Positions 34,038 to 43,684 of a DNA stretch of 64,000 nt are shown piece by piece. Source of the DNA: an uncultured Pseudomonadota bacterium. Its GTDB lineage: Bacteria; Myxococcota_A; Bradymonadia; Bradymonadales; Bradymonadaceae. The stretch covers positions 1,488,001 to 1,552,000 of the forward strand of contig CAJXPB010000001.1 of NCBI GenBank assembly GCA_913057905.1. Direction: 5' to 3'. The position numbers and the translations under genes are program-made. The notes below the pieces were generated by a model that ran no database searches, was not told the DNA's origin, and worked only from the letters and a program-made list of their open reading frames with translations. Each line of letters begins with the position of its first letter. Within the stretch, counting starts at the first letter, position 1.

Positions 34038-35810
34038 ATGCCGTCCCCGTCATCGTCCGAATCTACCGAGGCTCCCCCCTGGTCCGACTGGGGGATCGCC
34101 CTAGGCATCAGCACCCTGGCACTGATTCTGCTGATGAATTCGATGGGGATCGGCTTTCCCCGCGACGAGAGCTTCTACTTTCACGCAGCTTCCGAATATC
34201 TCGGGTGGTTCCGGGACCTGTCGGACCACTGGCAAGCCGGGGAGCTGTGGCGCAGCTTCACCCGTGAGAACATCGACGAACACTGGTCGTACAACGCCGA
34301 ACACCCGGTGTTGATGAAGACCCTCTTCGCCCTCTCCGACCAGTTGTTCCACCATACACTCGGATGGACCAAAAGCTCGGTGGCGATGCGCATCCCCGCG
34401 GTCCTGTGCGGGTCGGCGTTGGTTGGGTGTACCTACCTGTTCGCCCGCCAGACGTTCGGCCGACTGGCCGGCGTCGTCGCCGCAGGTGCGCTCTTGTTCC
34501 AGCCGCGCTACTTCTGGCACGCCCATCTGGCCTGTTTCGACGTGCCCATCGCATTTTTCTGGACGGCCGTCGTCTATGCGTACTGGCGCAGTCACGACAG
34601 TCGACGGTGGGCGCTGGCCTGCGGGGTGCTCTTCGGGCTGGCGCTCTTGACCAAACTCAACAGCTTCTTTTTACCGCTTGTCCTGGGGGCTCACTGGCTG
34701 TTGACGCACTGGCGGCACCTGAGGCTCCGGCGCGACGAGCGCGGATGGTCGATCGAGGGACCCGGGATCCCCTGGGCGTTTGTCTCGATGCTCGTGGTCG
34801 GCCCCTTGATGTTCTACGCCCTGACGCCGCGCTACTGGTTCGACACCTGGGAGCGGGTACGCTGGTACCTGAACTTCCATCTGGGCCACGTTCAGTACTT
34901 CGTCCAGTACTTCGGCGAAAACGTCCTGCATCCGCCGTTGCCGGTCAGTTACCCGTGGGTGATGACCCTTGTGACGGTCCCCTTGAGCATCCTGATCGCC
35001 GCCGGCTTCGGGATCACTGCCGGCCTTCTGAAGTGGGATCCGCTGCCCTGGGCTCGACGATGGCGCCGGGCCCTGAGCCGCGGCCGACTTCCGACCGATC
35101 CCGCCAGCGACCCGCGCGCCACCGGACTCTTGCTGGCGATCAACGCTCTGTTTCCCATCGCGCTGATTTCCCTGCCGAATACGCCGGTCTTCGGCGGGAC
35201 CAAACACTGGATGCCCGCCATGCCGTTTTTGGCGATCTTCGCGGGGGCCGGGGTCGCCCTCGCCTGGACACTGGCGCGTCGTCGAATCGAGGCCCTGTCG
35301 TCAAACCCTCGGCGATCGGTCGCATCGACAGTGACCGCCGTCATTCTGGCATCGGCGGTCCTCGGGCCGGCGGCGGCGGCCACCCAGTCGATCCATCCGT
35401 ATGGCACCAGCTACTACAACACCGCGATCGGCGGGATCCGAGGGGCGGCCGACAGGCAGATGTTCCGACAGTTCTGGGGCTACGTCGCCCGCCAGGGCCT
35501 CCCCTGGTTGAACCGGCAGGCGCCCGACAGAAGCCGCGTCTGGATTCACAACACCACCGGCTCCGCCTGGCGAACCTACCAGGACGAAGGGCTGGCGCGC
35601 CGAGATCTGCGTTCTTTCCACAGCATCCGGGCCGCGGATTACTCGATGTTCTATCAGCAGAAGGCCTTCTCCCATCAGAAGGCCGACATCTGGCGACACT
35701 ATGGAACCAAGGCCCCAGCCCACGTCGTCAGCCACCGCGGCGTCGCACTTCTAAGCATCTATCGCAACGACTCGACCGCCGGCAAAAACGGCTCCTCTCG
35801 TCGACCATGA
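34038..35810 (+). CDS. Membrane glycosyltransferase, GT39/ArnT-like family
   Basis: 590 aa from ATG34038, with about ten or more hydrophobic helices. The first luminal/periplasmic loop carries the acidic pair in GIGFPRDESFYFHAASEY, the catalytic Asp-Glu position of GT-C enzymes. PRYFWHAHLACFDVPIAFFW follows, as in dolichyl- or polyprenyl-phosphate-mannose-type transferases. Members move a sugar from a polyprenyl phosphate to protein or lipid on the outer face of the inner membrane. The soluble C-terminal region (about 470-590) contains Tyr- and His-rich segments. Acceptor unknown; no glycan genes are nearby. Confidence 0.8.
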   Translation: MPSPSSSESTEAPPWSDWGIALGISTLALILLMNSMGIGFPRDESFYFHAASEYLGWFRDLSDHWQAGELWRSFTRENIDEHWSYNAEHPVLMKTLFALSDQLFHHTLGWTKSSVAMRIPAVLCGSALVGCTYLFARQTFGRLAGVVAAGALLFQPRYFWHAHLACFDVPIAFFWTAVVYAYWRSHDSRRWALACGVLFGLALLTKLNSFFLPLVLGAHWLLTHWRHLRLRRDERGWSIEGPGIPWAFVSMLVVGPLMFYALTPRYWFDTWERVRWYLNFHLGHVQYFVQYFGENVLHPPLPVSYPWVMTLVTVPLSILIAAGFGITAGLLKWDPLPWARRWRRALSRGRLPTDPASDPRATGLLLAINALFPIALISLPNTPVFGGTKHWMPAMPFLAIFAGAGVALAWTLARRRIEALSSNPRRSVASTVTAVILASAVLGPAAAATQSIHPYGTSYYNTAIGGIRGAADRQMFRQFWGYVARQGLPWLNRQAPDRSRVWIHNTTGSAWRTYQDEGLARRDLRSFHSIRAADYSMFYQQKAFSHQKADIWRHYGTKAPAHVVSHRGVALLSIYRNDSTAGKNGSSRRP

Positions 35811-35830
35811 CCGACGCCGCCCCGATCGTT

Positions 35831-35859
35831 TTGACAAAAGGGGGGTCCGTCCCTACTCT
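35831..35859 (+). promoter_or_regulatory. Candidate promoter of the Spo0M-like gene
   Basis: A perfect -35 TTGACA (35831-35836) and a weak -10 TACTCT (35854-35859) with 17-base spacing, about 49 bases before ATG35908. It lies in the 97-base gap after the glycosyltransferase gene. Confidence 0.45.
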
Positions 35860-35907
35860 CCACCGTACAAAAGACGCCATGATCAGTCGTCCACTTTTTC
35901 AGGATCG

Positions 35908-36663
35908 ATGAGCCAACAATTGTCGAAGATTCGTATCGGGGCAGCCGAGGTACAAACCGTGCTGCCGAAACGCAGTTTCACTCCGGGCGAGGAGATCGAA
36001 GCCCGCGTCGAGGTCACCGGCGGCGACGCCGATCAGCATCTCGACGAGCTCTTCTTCGCCGTGCTGACCCGGTTCAAGTACGATGAAGGGTGGCGCATCG
36101 GGGTCATCGATGAGTTCGGCGTGCTCGAACCCCGCACGATCCACCCCGACACGGACGAAACTCACGAGATCACCTTCCAGTTCCCCTTCAACACCCCGCT
36201 GACCAAGGGGGGCGACAAGGTATGGCTGCAGGCGGGCGTCAGCCCCGATTGGACCGTCGACGAGTCCAACGAGCCGCTCGAGATCAAGCCCGAAGCACGC
36301 CAGAAACGGCTCTTCGAGGCCGTCGAAGAGCTCGGTCTCGTCTTCCAGAAATCTCAGTGCACCAAGGCGCCTCACTACATGTCGAGTGCGCTGGTCCAGG
36401 AGCTGAACTACCGCCCGCGATCGGGCCCGTATCGCCAGAAGCTCGATGAAGTCGACGTGATGTGCGACGGCCACGAAGACGAGATGGACGTGTATCTCGA
36501 GATCGAGAGCGCGCCCAACAGCGTCGGCGGCATGCACGGCTACGACGACATGTACGACGATGTCGTCGACCTCGGCGAAAGCTGGGAGCGATTTTCCTTC
36601 CAGGATGAATCGACCGAAGAACTCGTCGAGATGGTCCGGGAACTCCTCGACAAGAACGCCTGA
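35908..36663 (+). CDS. Spo0M-like (sporulation-control/arrestin-fold) protein
   Basis: 251 aa, soluble and acidic. The N-terminal half has the beta-sandwich pattern of Spo0M (RIGAAEVQTVLPKRSFTPGE, VWLQAGVSPDWTVDESNEPLEI), and QELNYRPRSGPYRQKLDEVDV follows. Spo0M in Bacillus affects early sporulation and cytoskeleton interactions; homologues occur in many non-sporulating bacteria, so sporulation should not be inferred. It is followed seven bases later by an unknown gene. Confidence 0.85.
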   Translation: MSQQLSKIRIGAAEVQTVLPKRSFTPGEEIEARVEVTGGDADQHLDELFFAVLTRFKYDEGWRIGVIDEFGVLEPRTIHPDTDETHEITFQFPFNTPLTKGGDKVWLQAGVSPDWTVDESNEPLEIKPEARQKRLFEAVEELGLVFQKSQCTKAPHYMSSALVQELNYRPRSGPYRQKLDEVDVMCDGHEDEMDVYLEIESAPNSVGGMHGYDDMYDDVVDLGESWERFSFQDESTEELVEMVRELLDKNA

Positions 36664-36670
36664 GAGGCCG

Positions 36671-37282
36671 ATGCGTCAGCGAGCCGACCAGATCGTCGAG
36701 CTTGTCGCCTCGGAGCCGATCGACATCGAGGCGCTCGATTCGGCCCTCGACGACAGCTCGCATCGCCGTCGAGTCTCGGCGATCCGGGATTGGTCCGGTG
36801 ATGTGCAGGCCCGGCTGTTTGAACGATGCCGGGGCCGTTCGACCCGCCTGACGGATCTCGTGCCTGCCGAGACCCCACCGCTGACCGAGGTCATCCACGA
36901 AGGCCGCAATTCCCTGCCGGCCTTCAATCATTTTCAAAAACGCTTCTGTGCGCCCTCCGAGGCGCACAGCTCCGGCGACACCCGCGAGCGACTCTGGGGC
37001 TACAACGAACAGTCGATGCGCCCGCTCACCGGTCCCGGCTACTTCGTCGCCCACGAGGATTCGGAGGCCGGCGAAGTCTGCATCGACTACCGGGCCGTTC
37101 CGCCCGAGGCCCCTGCAACCTGGCCCGACGTCGTCCCCGCAGACAATCGGCTCGGACGCTTCGTCTACGGCGGAACCGTCGATCGTCTGAGACGAGTCTC
37201 CGAACACGTGACCATCGGCCGAGCGTTCAAGGACGACGACGAACCGATGGACAACTGGTTCGTGCTGGTCCGCACGCCCTGA
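36671..37282 (+). CDS. Conserved-looking protein of unknown function
   Basis: 203 aa from ATG36671, with GAGAGG immediately upstream. No signal or membrane segment. An N-terminal helical region ([22 protein letters not shown]) precedes a domain with [31 protein letters not shown] and [14 protein letters not shown] do not recognise a family. Tight spacing with the Spo0M-like gene suggests an operon. Confidence 0.72.
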   Translation: MRQRADQIVELVASEPIDIEALDSALDDSSHRRRVSAIRDWSGDVQARLFERCRGRSTRLTDLVPAETPPLTEVIHEGRNSLPAFNHFQKRFCAPSEAHSSGDTRERLWGYNEQSMRPLTGPGYFVAHEDSEAGEVCIDYRAVPPEAPATWPDVVPADNRLGRFVYGGTVDRLRRVSEHVTIGRAFKDDDEPMDNWFVLVRTP

Positions 37283-37370
37283 CGATCCCTCACCGACGGA
37301 ATGCAGGCCCCACGCCCGTCTGTTGTCTGCCGGGTCATCGACTTCTTCTACGCCCGCATTCGAGAATACC

Positions 37371-39245
37371 GTGTCCGACTCCTTCGACCCCCAACAGGCC
37401 CTGGAGACGATCCCGCACGAGCCGGGCTGCTACCTGATGAAGGACAAACGCGGCCGGGTCATCTACATCGGCAAGGCCAAGGATCTGCACGACCGGGTCC
37501 AGAACTACTTTCAGCACTCCGGCGACCGACGGCCCTTCGTCGCCCGCCTGCCGCAGGTTCTCGGTGAGATCGACACGATCATCACCGCGAACGAAAAAGA
37601 GGCGCTGATCCTCGAGAACACGCTCATCAAGGATCACCAGCCCCGTTTCAACGTCCGACTCAAGGACGACAAGAACTTCTTGTCCATCCGGATCGACACC
37701 GACGCGGAGTGGCCGCGTGCGGAGGTCGTACGCCAGCAAGAAGACGACGGAGCGACCTACTACGGCCCCTACAGTTCGGCCGGTGCGATCCGTCGGACAC
37801 TCAACGTCATCAACAAACATTTTCAACTGCGGACCTGTCCGGACACGGTGCTCAACAACCGGTCCCGGCCCTGTCTGCAGCATCAGATCGGCCGCTGTCC
37901 CGCCCCCTGCGTTCTCGATGTCGACCGCGAGGAGTATATGTCTCACCTGGAGGGGGCGATGATGTTTCTGGAGGGCCGCGGCGACGAGCTCACCGAGACG
38001 ATTCGCCAGAAGATGAAGGAGGCGAGCGATGACCTCGAGTTCGAACTGGCGGCGCGGTACCGAGACCAGCTCGAGGCGATCGAGAAGGTTCTGGAACGAC
38101 AACTGGCGGTCAACTCCACCGATGTCGATCAGGATGCGTTCGGCTACCACCGCGAAGGCGACCGGGTCACCCTGCAGGTCGTGTTTCTGCGCGACGGACG
38201 CATGGAGGGCGCCCGGGCCTTCAGCTACTCCGACCAAGAGTTCCCCGACGAAGAAGTTCTGTCGAGCTTTCTGAACGTCTACTACTCGTCGGGCAACCAC
38301 ATCCCACGCGAGGTCCTGCTGCCGATCGAGCTGCCCGACACCCAGATCGAAGCCTTCGAGGAGCTTCTGACCGAGATGGCGGACCGACGCGTCTACGTGA
38401 AATACCCGAAACGCGGAAAAAAGAAGGCTCTCGTGCAGACGGCGACCAAAAATGCCCAACACTCCTTCGAGGCCGAGCACAGCAAAGAGGAGCGTCAGCG
38501 TGACCTCCTCCAGAAGCTTCAGTCCGGCCTGACACTGCGCAACCTCCCGGAGCGCATCGAGTGCTACGACATCTCGAATTTGCAGGGGCGCCAGATCGTC
38601 GGCTCCAAGGTCTTGTTCGTCGACGGCGAGGCCGAGAAGTCGGGGTATCGACACTACAAGATGCGGGAGGTCGACGCTCAGGACGACTTTGCCAGCATGC
38701 GCGAGATGTTGATGCGTCGGTTCCGCAAGGTGGCCGAAGGCGAGGAGGACGCCCCGGATCTGGTCGTCATCGACGGTGGCAAAGGTCAGCTCGCGCAGGC
38801 GCAGACGGCCCTCGAAGATCTCGGGCTCCATGGCATCGACCTCATCGCCATGGCAAAGGCGCGCAACGACGAGGTCGGCTTCGACGACCCCGAGGTCACC
38901 AGCTCCCCCGAGCGGGTCTTCAAACCGAATCGAAAGAACCCGATCATCCTGGACCAGAACAGTGCCGAGATGTACCTGCTCGAACGGCTTCGCGACGAGG
39001 CGCACCGCTTTGCCATCAACTTTCATCGCAAGCGCCGTCGCAAAGAGACCCTCTCGTCGAGCCTCGACGACATCGAGGGGGTCGGCCCCAAAACCAAACG
39101 AGATCTGCTCAAACATTTCGGGTCTCTCGACGCCATCAAAGATGCCAGCATCGACACCCTCGAGCAGGTCGATGGCGTCGGACCCTCGACCGCCGAGACG
39201 ATCCATCGCTTCTTCAACGGTCCCGTGGCCGCGAGTTCGGCTTGA
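37371..39245 (+). CDS. uvrC: UvrABC excinuclease subunit C
   Basis: 624 aa from GTG37371 (a longer in-frame form from 37323 lacks a better ribosome site). In order: GIY-YIG nuclease ([20 protein letters not shown]), Cys-rich patch ([13 protein letters not shown]), UVR motif, RNase-H-like C-terminal nuclease ([28 protein letters not shown]) and a final double helix-hairpin-helix ([20 protein letters not shown]). It makes both incisions in nucleotide excision repair with UvrA and UvrB, which are not in this window. Confidence 0.96.
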   Translation: MSDSFDPQQALETIPHEPGCYLMKDKRGRVIYIGKAKDLHDRVQNYFQHSGDRRPFVARLPQVLGEIDTIITANEKEALILENTLIKDHQPRFNVRLKDDKNFLSIRIDTDAEWPRAEVVRQQEDDGATYYGPYSSAGAIRRTLNVINKHFQLRTCPDTVLNNRSRPCLQHQIGRCPAPCVLDVDREEYMSHLEGAMMFLEGRGDELTETIRQKMKEASDDLEFELAARYRDQLEAIEKVLERQLAVNSTDVDQDAFGYHREGDRVTLQVVFLRDGRMEGARAFSYSDQEFPDEEVLSSFLNVYYSSGNHIPREVLLPIELPDTQIEAFEELLTEMADRRVYVKYPKRGKKKALVQTATKNAQHSFEAEHSKEERQRDLLQKLQSGLTLRNLPERIECYDISNLQGRQIVGSKVLFVDGEAEKSGYRHYKMREVDAQDDFASMREMLMRRFRKVAEGEEDAPDLVVIDGGKGQLAQAQTALEDLGLHGIDLIAMAKARNDEVGFDDPEVTSSPERVFKPNRKNPIILDQNSAEMYLLERLRDEAHRFAINFHRKRRRKETLSSSLDDIEGVGPKTKRDLLKHFGSLDAIKDASIDTLEQVDGVGPSTAETIHRFFNGPVAASSA

Positions 39246-39318
39246 ACCGGGGTCACACGGAATGATACTCGACACTCCGTTCAACGGACTCCGTCCCCCC
39301 TCTCAACCCCCAGAGACT

Positions 39319-40491
39319 ATGAAGATGATCGCCCGATGTTCCGGCGTTGCCCTCGCTGCTATCGTCGGATTGGCCGCCTGCGCATCCTCCCCGGAAGTCC
39401 CGGACAACTCCGGTGACTCGCCGAAGAACTATCAGTCGACCCAGTCGGACGATTCGTCAACTGAGTCGACGTCCGAATCGACGTCGAAGCCGAGCACCAT
39501 GTCGAGCGAATCGGTCGAGTCGGGGCCGACCTCGCGCACATCGAAACAGAGTGGGTCCAAGAGCTCGTCTGGTCTCCCGGAGGCGACCGGTCCAGTTGCC
39601 CACGTCAATGGCAAAGAGATTCCTGCCGAGGACTTCAACGACGAGGTCGAACGGGTAGCGCAGTCCGACAAATTTCCCCCGCGACTTCTGAATCGCCTGA
39701 CCGAACGGCTCGTCGACCGGCTCATCGACAAAAAACTCATGGAGATGAAGCTCGACGCTTCGGACGTGGAGGTCACGGAAGACGAGATCGACGCGGAACT
39801 CGACTCGGTGAAGGCCGAAATCGAGAATCTGGCCCGAGCTCAAGGAAAGAAGGACGCGACGCTCGAGACGTTGACCAAACAATACGGCATCACCGAACAG
39901 GAGCTGCGCGACTCGCTGCGCCAGTCGATCGCGCTAGAGAAATACCTGGTCAAAAACCACGACGTCACACTACCCACCGACGAGGACGTCAGGTCCTTCT
40001 ACGAGAATAACGCCGAGAAATTCACCCGACCCGAGCAGGTCCACGCCCATCACATCCTGGTTCGCGTCAAGAAGGGCGCCGGCGAGAAGGCGTGGGACAA
40101 GGCCAAAAAGAAGATCGCGAAGGTCCGCCAGAGAATCACCGCCGGCGAGGTCACCTTCGCCAAAGCCGCTCAATCGACCTCCGAGGGCCCCTCCGCCGAA
40201 CGTGGCGGAGACATGGGCTTTATCTCGAGGGATCGTCTCGACAAGGACTTCTCCGAAGCGGCATTCTCCCTGGAGACCGACACCCTCTCCGAGCCGGTCA
40301 AGACACAATTTGGCTGGCACCTGATCAAGATCACCGACCGCAAATCTTCCAAGCAGGTCCCCTTCGAAGAGGTTCGGGGCCGACTCCGCAAGAAGCTTGA
40401 GGAGCGCGAGGTCAAGAAGGGCCTCGAGAAGATGATGGCCGACCTTCGCGACCAGGCGAAGATCGAGAAGCACATGGACAATATTGAGTGA
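39319..40491 (+). CDS. Parvulin-type peptidyl-prolyl isomerase lipoprotein (SurA/PrsA-like)
   Basis: 390 aa. Lipobox LAAC (Cys about residue 16), then a Ser/Thr-rich linker of about 75 residues. A SurA-N-like chaperone domain follows (VNGKEIPAEDFNDEVERV through the EQELRDSLRQSIALEKYL helix), and a PPIC rotamase domain at about 235-340 (VHAHHILVRVKKGAG, RGGDMGFISRDRL, FGWHLIKITDR). It should act on outer-membrane or secreted proteins in the periplasm. Start ATG39319 fits the signal peptide; it lies 73 bases after uvrC. Confidence 0.9.
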   Translation: MKMIARCSGVALAAIVGLAACASSPEVPDNSGDSPKNYQSTQSDDSSTESTSESTSKPSTMSSESVESGPTSRTSKQSGSKSSSGLPEATGPVAHVNGKEIPAEDFNDEVERVAQSDKFPPRLLNRLTERLVDRLIDKKLMEMKLDASDVEVTEDEIDAELDSVKAEIENLARAQGKKDATLETLTKQYGITEQELRDSLRQSIALEKYLVKNHDVTLPTDEDVRSFYENNAEKFTRPEQVHAHHILVRVKKGAGEKAWDKAKKKIAKVRQRITAGEVTFAKAAQSTSEGPSAERGGDMGFISRDRLDKDFSEAAFSLETDTLSEPVKTQFGWHLIKITDRKSSKQVPFEEVRGRLRKKLEEREVKKGLEKMMADLRDQAKIEKHMDNIE

Positions 40492-40541
40492 GTCTGTTCG
40501 TCGACCGTTGTTTGACCTTTTAATTCGATACAGGAGACATC

Positions 40542-41525
40542 ATGACTGATCCCGTACGCGTTGCTGTCACAGGAGCCGCCGGCTCGATCGGCTATTCACT
40601 TCTCTTTCGGATCGCCTCCGGCGAGATGCTCGGGCCCGACCAGCCCCTGGAGTTGAACCTGTTGGAGATCCCCCCGCAGATGGACGCCCTGGAGGGGGTC
40701 GCCATGGAACTCGACGACTGCGCCTTTCCGCTGGTCCAAGAGATGAATCTCAGCGACGATCCCGCCGAGGGATTTGAAGGCGCCAACATCTGCATGCTGG
40801 TGGGCGGAAAGCCCCGTGGCGCCGGGATGGAGCGCAAGGACCTGGTCGAGGCCAACGGCCCGATTTTCAAGGCCCAGGGTGAGGCCATCAACGACAACGC
40901 CGCCGACGATGTGCGCGTGATGACCGTGGCCAACCCGTGCAACACCAACGCGTTGATCACGATGAACAACGCGCCGGACGTCCCCAATGAGCGCTTCACG
41001 GCGATGACCCGGCTCGACCTGAACCGCTCGAAGTATCAGCTCGCCAACAAGGCGGGCGTCAATCCCGGTGATGTCAGCAACATCGCCATCTTCGGGAACC
41101 ACTCGAGTACGATGTACCCGGACTTCTTCGACGCCCGGATCGACGGCGAGCCGGTCCCCGAGGTCATCACCGATCACGACTGGCTCAAGAACGACTTCAT
41201 CCCGACCATCCAGGGACGGGGCTCGGCGATCATCGACGCCCGTGGCGCCTCTTCGGCCGCCTCGGCCGCCAACGCCGCGCTGGAACACGTGCGGGAGTGG
41301 TACACCGAGACGCCGGAGGACGACTGGGTGTCGATGGCGGTTCCGTCGGACGGGTCCTACGGCATCGATGAAGATCTTATCTTCTCGTTCCCCGTACGCT
41401 GTGACGGCAACGGCAACTACGAGATCGTCGACGACCTGGATCTGAACGACTTCTCGAAAGAGAAGTTGAAGGCCACCGAACAGGAGCTCCAGGAGGAGCG
41501 CTCGGTCGTCAGCGACCTGATGTAG
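40542..41525 (+). CDS. mdh: Malate dehydrogenase (NAD-dependent)
   Basis: 327 aa, the long type-2 bacterial form. NAD-binding [16 protein letters not shown], substrate Args in [14 protein letters not shown] and [13 protein letters not shown], and the catalytic His in [12 protein letters not shown]. It interconverts malate and oxaloacetate in the TCA cycle. CAGGAG precedes the ATG. It is followed at once by a strong terminator. pckA at the right end of the window uses the same oxaloacetate pool. Confidence 0.95.
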   Translation: MTDPVRVAVTGAAGSIGYSLLFRIASGEMLGPDQPLELNLLEIPPQMDALEGVAMELDDCAFPLVQEMNLSDDPAEGFEGANICMLVGGKPRGAGMERKDLVEANGPIFKAQGEAINDNAADDVRVMTVANPCNTNALITMNNAPDVPNERFTAMTRLDLNRSKYQLANKAGVNPGDVSNIAIFGNHSSTMYPDFFDARIDGEPVPEVITDHDWLKNDFIPTIQGRGSAIIDARGASSAASAANAALEHVREWYTETPEDDWVSMAVPSDGSYGIDEDLIFSFPVRCDGNGNYEIVDDLDLNDFSKEKLKATEQELQEERSVVSDLM

Positions 41526-41566
41526 AGTCGGTGCGGCGCTCGGCGCCGCAACAGCTCGACACGCTG

Positions 41567-41596
41567 GCCCCTCCTCGAATGAGGAGGGGCTTTTTT
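41567..41596 (+). terminator. Rho-independent terminator of mdh
   Basis: Stem GCCCCTCCTC (41567-41576) pairs perfectly with 41581-41590 across loop GAAT, followed by six Ts (41591-41596). Another hairpin (TGCGGCG...CGCCGCA) lies just upstream at about 41532-41550. The T run overlaps the stop codon of the convergent gene. Confidence 0.95.
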
Positions 41597-42434
41597 ATGT
41601 CAGATCGATTTTGCTCAACCGGCCAATCAGCGATGCACAGGTGCTACGCAGTCGCTCCAGGCCCTCGGGGTCGATCTCGAAGGTCTCCTCGTTCATATAG
41701 AGGTCTCGATTGACCTCGATCTGGATGGCATGGACATCCTCGTCGGGCTCGCCGTAGTGGCGGGTGATCCAGCCACCCTGGTAGGGGTCGTTGGGTGTGA
41801 CCGTATAATTGGCCTCGCGGTAGTGCTGTTCGACCGACCAGCGGATCATCCGTGAACAGGAAGTACCCTCCAGGTCGCCGGGAACGATATCGGCGCGTCG
41901 ACGTCCCGTATCGGAGTGTTTCTGACGACCTCTGGAGGGCATCGAATGACCGTCGACCAGGATGCAGTAGCCGTACTGGTCGTGGACCCGGTCGATCGCC
42001 TGGCGGAGTGCGCGATGATACGGGTGGTAGAAGGTGTCGAGACGACGCTCGAAGGCCTCCGATGTAAGCGGTCCATCCATGACCGGCGTCCCCGCAGTGG
42101 TGGTCCGCCAGACGACGCCGCGGTCTTGATAGTACCCGGGGGCGTCGATGCGCTCGCCGCCTTCGACAGCCTCCGGCGAGACGTCATCCGGGGCCCTGTT
42201 CAGATCCACCACGTAGCGAGAGACCCTGGAGACCAGCATCGTGGCGCCGAGGTCGGGCGCATCCTGCCAGAACTTGTCGACGTAGAGGTCGAGGTCGCGT
42301 TTCAGTGCGCGATCTCCAATCGCCATTTCGTCATGCGCCCGATCCGGGATCCATTCGCCGGCGTGGGGCACGTCGACGACGATGGGAGTCGTCTGTTCGT
42401 CGGGACGACGGACTTCGAAGTACTCCTCGGGCAT
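41595..42434 (-). CDS. N-formylglutamate amidohydrolase family protein
   Basis: 279 aa. VVDVPHAGEWIP near the start, RDLDLYVDKFW, RYVVDLNRAPDD, LVDGHSMPS and AIQIEVNRDLYMN are the FGase landmarks, with zinc-binding His and Glu residues. The family removes formyl from N-formylglutamate in histidine degradation, or acts on other N-acyl amino acids. No hut genes are nearby, so the exact substrate is uncertain. Confidence 0.88.
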   Translation of the reverse strand: MPEEYFEVRRPDEQTTPIVVDVPHAGEWIPDRAHDEMAIGDRALKRDLDLYVDKFWQDAPDLGATMLVSRVSRYVVDLNRAPDDVSPEAVEGGERIDAPGYYQDRGVVWRTTTAGTPVMDGPLTSEAFERRLDTFYHPYHRALRQAIDRVHDQYGYCILVDGHSMPSRGRQKHSDTGRRRADIVPGDLEGTSCSRMIRWSVEQHYREANYTVTPNDPYQGGWITRHYGEPDEDVHAIQIEVNRDLYMNEETFEIDPEGLERLRSTCASLIGRLSKIDLT

Positions 42435-42541
42435 TCGACATCCTTTTCGGATTTTCGTTCGACACCGATTCAGTCAACGCAGAACGGCCACACCCATAGC
42501 ATACCGCAGCCCGAGGTCGCCACAAGACGTCTGGCGCCGAC

Positions 42542-43675
42542 TCACTGAATCGTGTGGCTCACCTTGGCCACTTGCCCGAACACAAAGTCGACATCTTCGC
42601 AGATCATGTCTGCAATGCCGAAGTCACCGTCGGTCTCGTCTGCCCAACAAAAGCGGGCCGTGAGTGCCTCACCGGGGGAGGGTTCGACCCGTTGGACACA
42701 CTGGGTCCCATTGCGTTCCGCCTCGGCCCAACCGACGCCATTCCATTCGTAGGAACGTGACTGTCCAGGGTCGATCGTCTTCAACTGGCCACCTTCGCAG
42801 GCCTTGCCACAGGCAAGACATTGGCCGCTGTCGTTGACGCTACTGCACTGGCACTCCGCACACGAACTCCAGACCTTCATCCGTTGTTGACCGCGAACGG
42901 AAATCCATTCGCGCTGGTCACTGCCGCAGTCGGAGGGGGTCAGCACACGAATCGCCTGACCTGTTTGATTCTCGAGCTCGAAGGTCGGCGGACCCTCGTC
43001 GGCCTCATCATCCTGGACGGTGTGGCCTGCCTCGGTCGTGCCGTAGTCGAAGCTGACCTCTTCACACGTCGGGTCGTCGACCGTTCCGGCTTCGTCGGGA
43101 CCGCCCGACTCGGTGTACGAATCACCCCAGCAGACCTTCACCTGAAGCTGCTCACCGCGCTCGGGCACGCTGCGACGTTCGCAGTTGCGCCCTTCGACCT
43201 GGTCGTCGGTCCAGCGATACCCATCCCACGCCCATTCGACTCGCGTGCCGGGCTCGACGGCCTGTACTTGATCGATGGCGCACGCCTCCGGACAGGCCCG
43301 ACAGCCCTCGCCGCTCTCGATCCGCTCACAGTTGCAGATCGAGCAGTAGTCGATGGCCCGTCCGCTGGATTGCCAGTCGGTCCAAGCGGGCGGGTTGGCG
43401 CGACAATTGGCCGCCTCCTGGACGTAGAGCGTCCGGTTCGTGTCGTTCTTCAGCCAGACGGTGGTCTCGACGGGCTCGGGAGGTGTGTTCGTGTCGGGGT
43501 CGGTATCGCGGCCCATGTCCTGTGCAGTGTCGGACCGTGTATCCTGACTGGCGTCCCGATCAGCATCGGGCACACCGCCGTCGAACTTCCAGCCGTCGCC
43601 GGGGGCCTCTCCCTGCGAACAGGCCGACAGTGCGAGAAAGAGAAGGCCAATCGTGAGGGTGGTTTTCGGTTTCAT
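42542..43675 (-). CDS. Lipoprotein with two copies of a 10-cysteine domain (copy A)
   Basis: 377 aa. Lipoprotein signal ending LSAC (Cys about 19), then an Asp-rich linker (DADRDASQDTRSDTAQD). Two homologous domains of about 145 residues follow, at about 70-220 and 225-377. Each has ten Cys in the order C, CxxCxC, CxxCxxxC, C, C(W), C, with EWAWDGYRW/YEWNGVGW in the middle and an end like (D/S)F.(F/Y)G....HT(V/I)Q. The Cys number and export predict several disulfides. I recognise no family. A second gene of the same design lies directly upstream, 9 bases away. Confidence 0.82.
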   Translation of the reverse strand: MKPKTTLTIGLLFLALSACSQGEAPGDGWKFDGGVPDADRDASQDTRSDTAQDMGRDTDPDTNTPPEPVETTVWLKNDTNRTLYVQEAANCRANPPAWTDWQSSGRAIDYCSICNCERIESGEGCRACPEACAIDQVQAVEPGTRVEWAWDGYRWTDDQVEGRNCERRSVPERGEQLQVKVCWGDSYTESGGPDEAGTVDDPTCEEVSFDYGTTEAGHTVQDDEADEGPPTFELENQTGQAIRVLTPSDCGSDQREWISVRGQQRMKVWSSCAECQCSSVNDSGQCLACGKACEGGQLKTIDPGQSRSYEWNGVGWAEAERNGTQCVQRVEPSPGEALTARFCWADETDGDFGIADMICEDVDFVFGQVAKVSHTIQ

Positions 43676-43684
43676 GGTGCTCGT

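Noticed and set aside
37335-39284. A 649-codon open frame antisense to uvrC
   Set aside because: uvrC is complete and certain on the plus strand.
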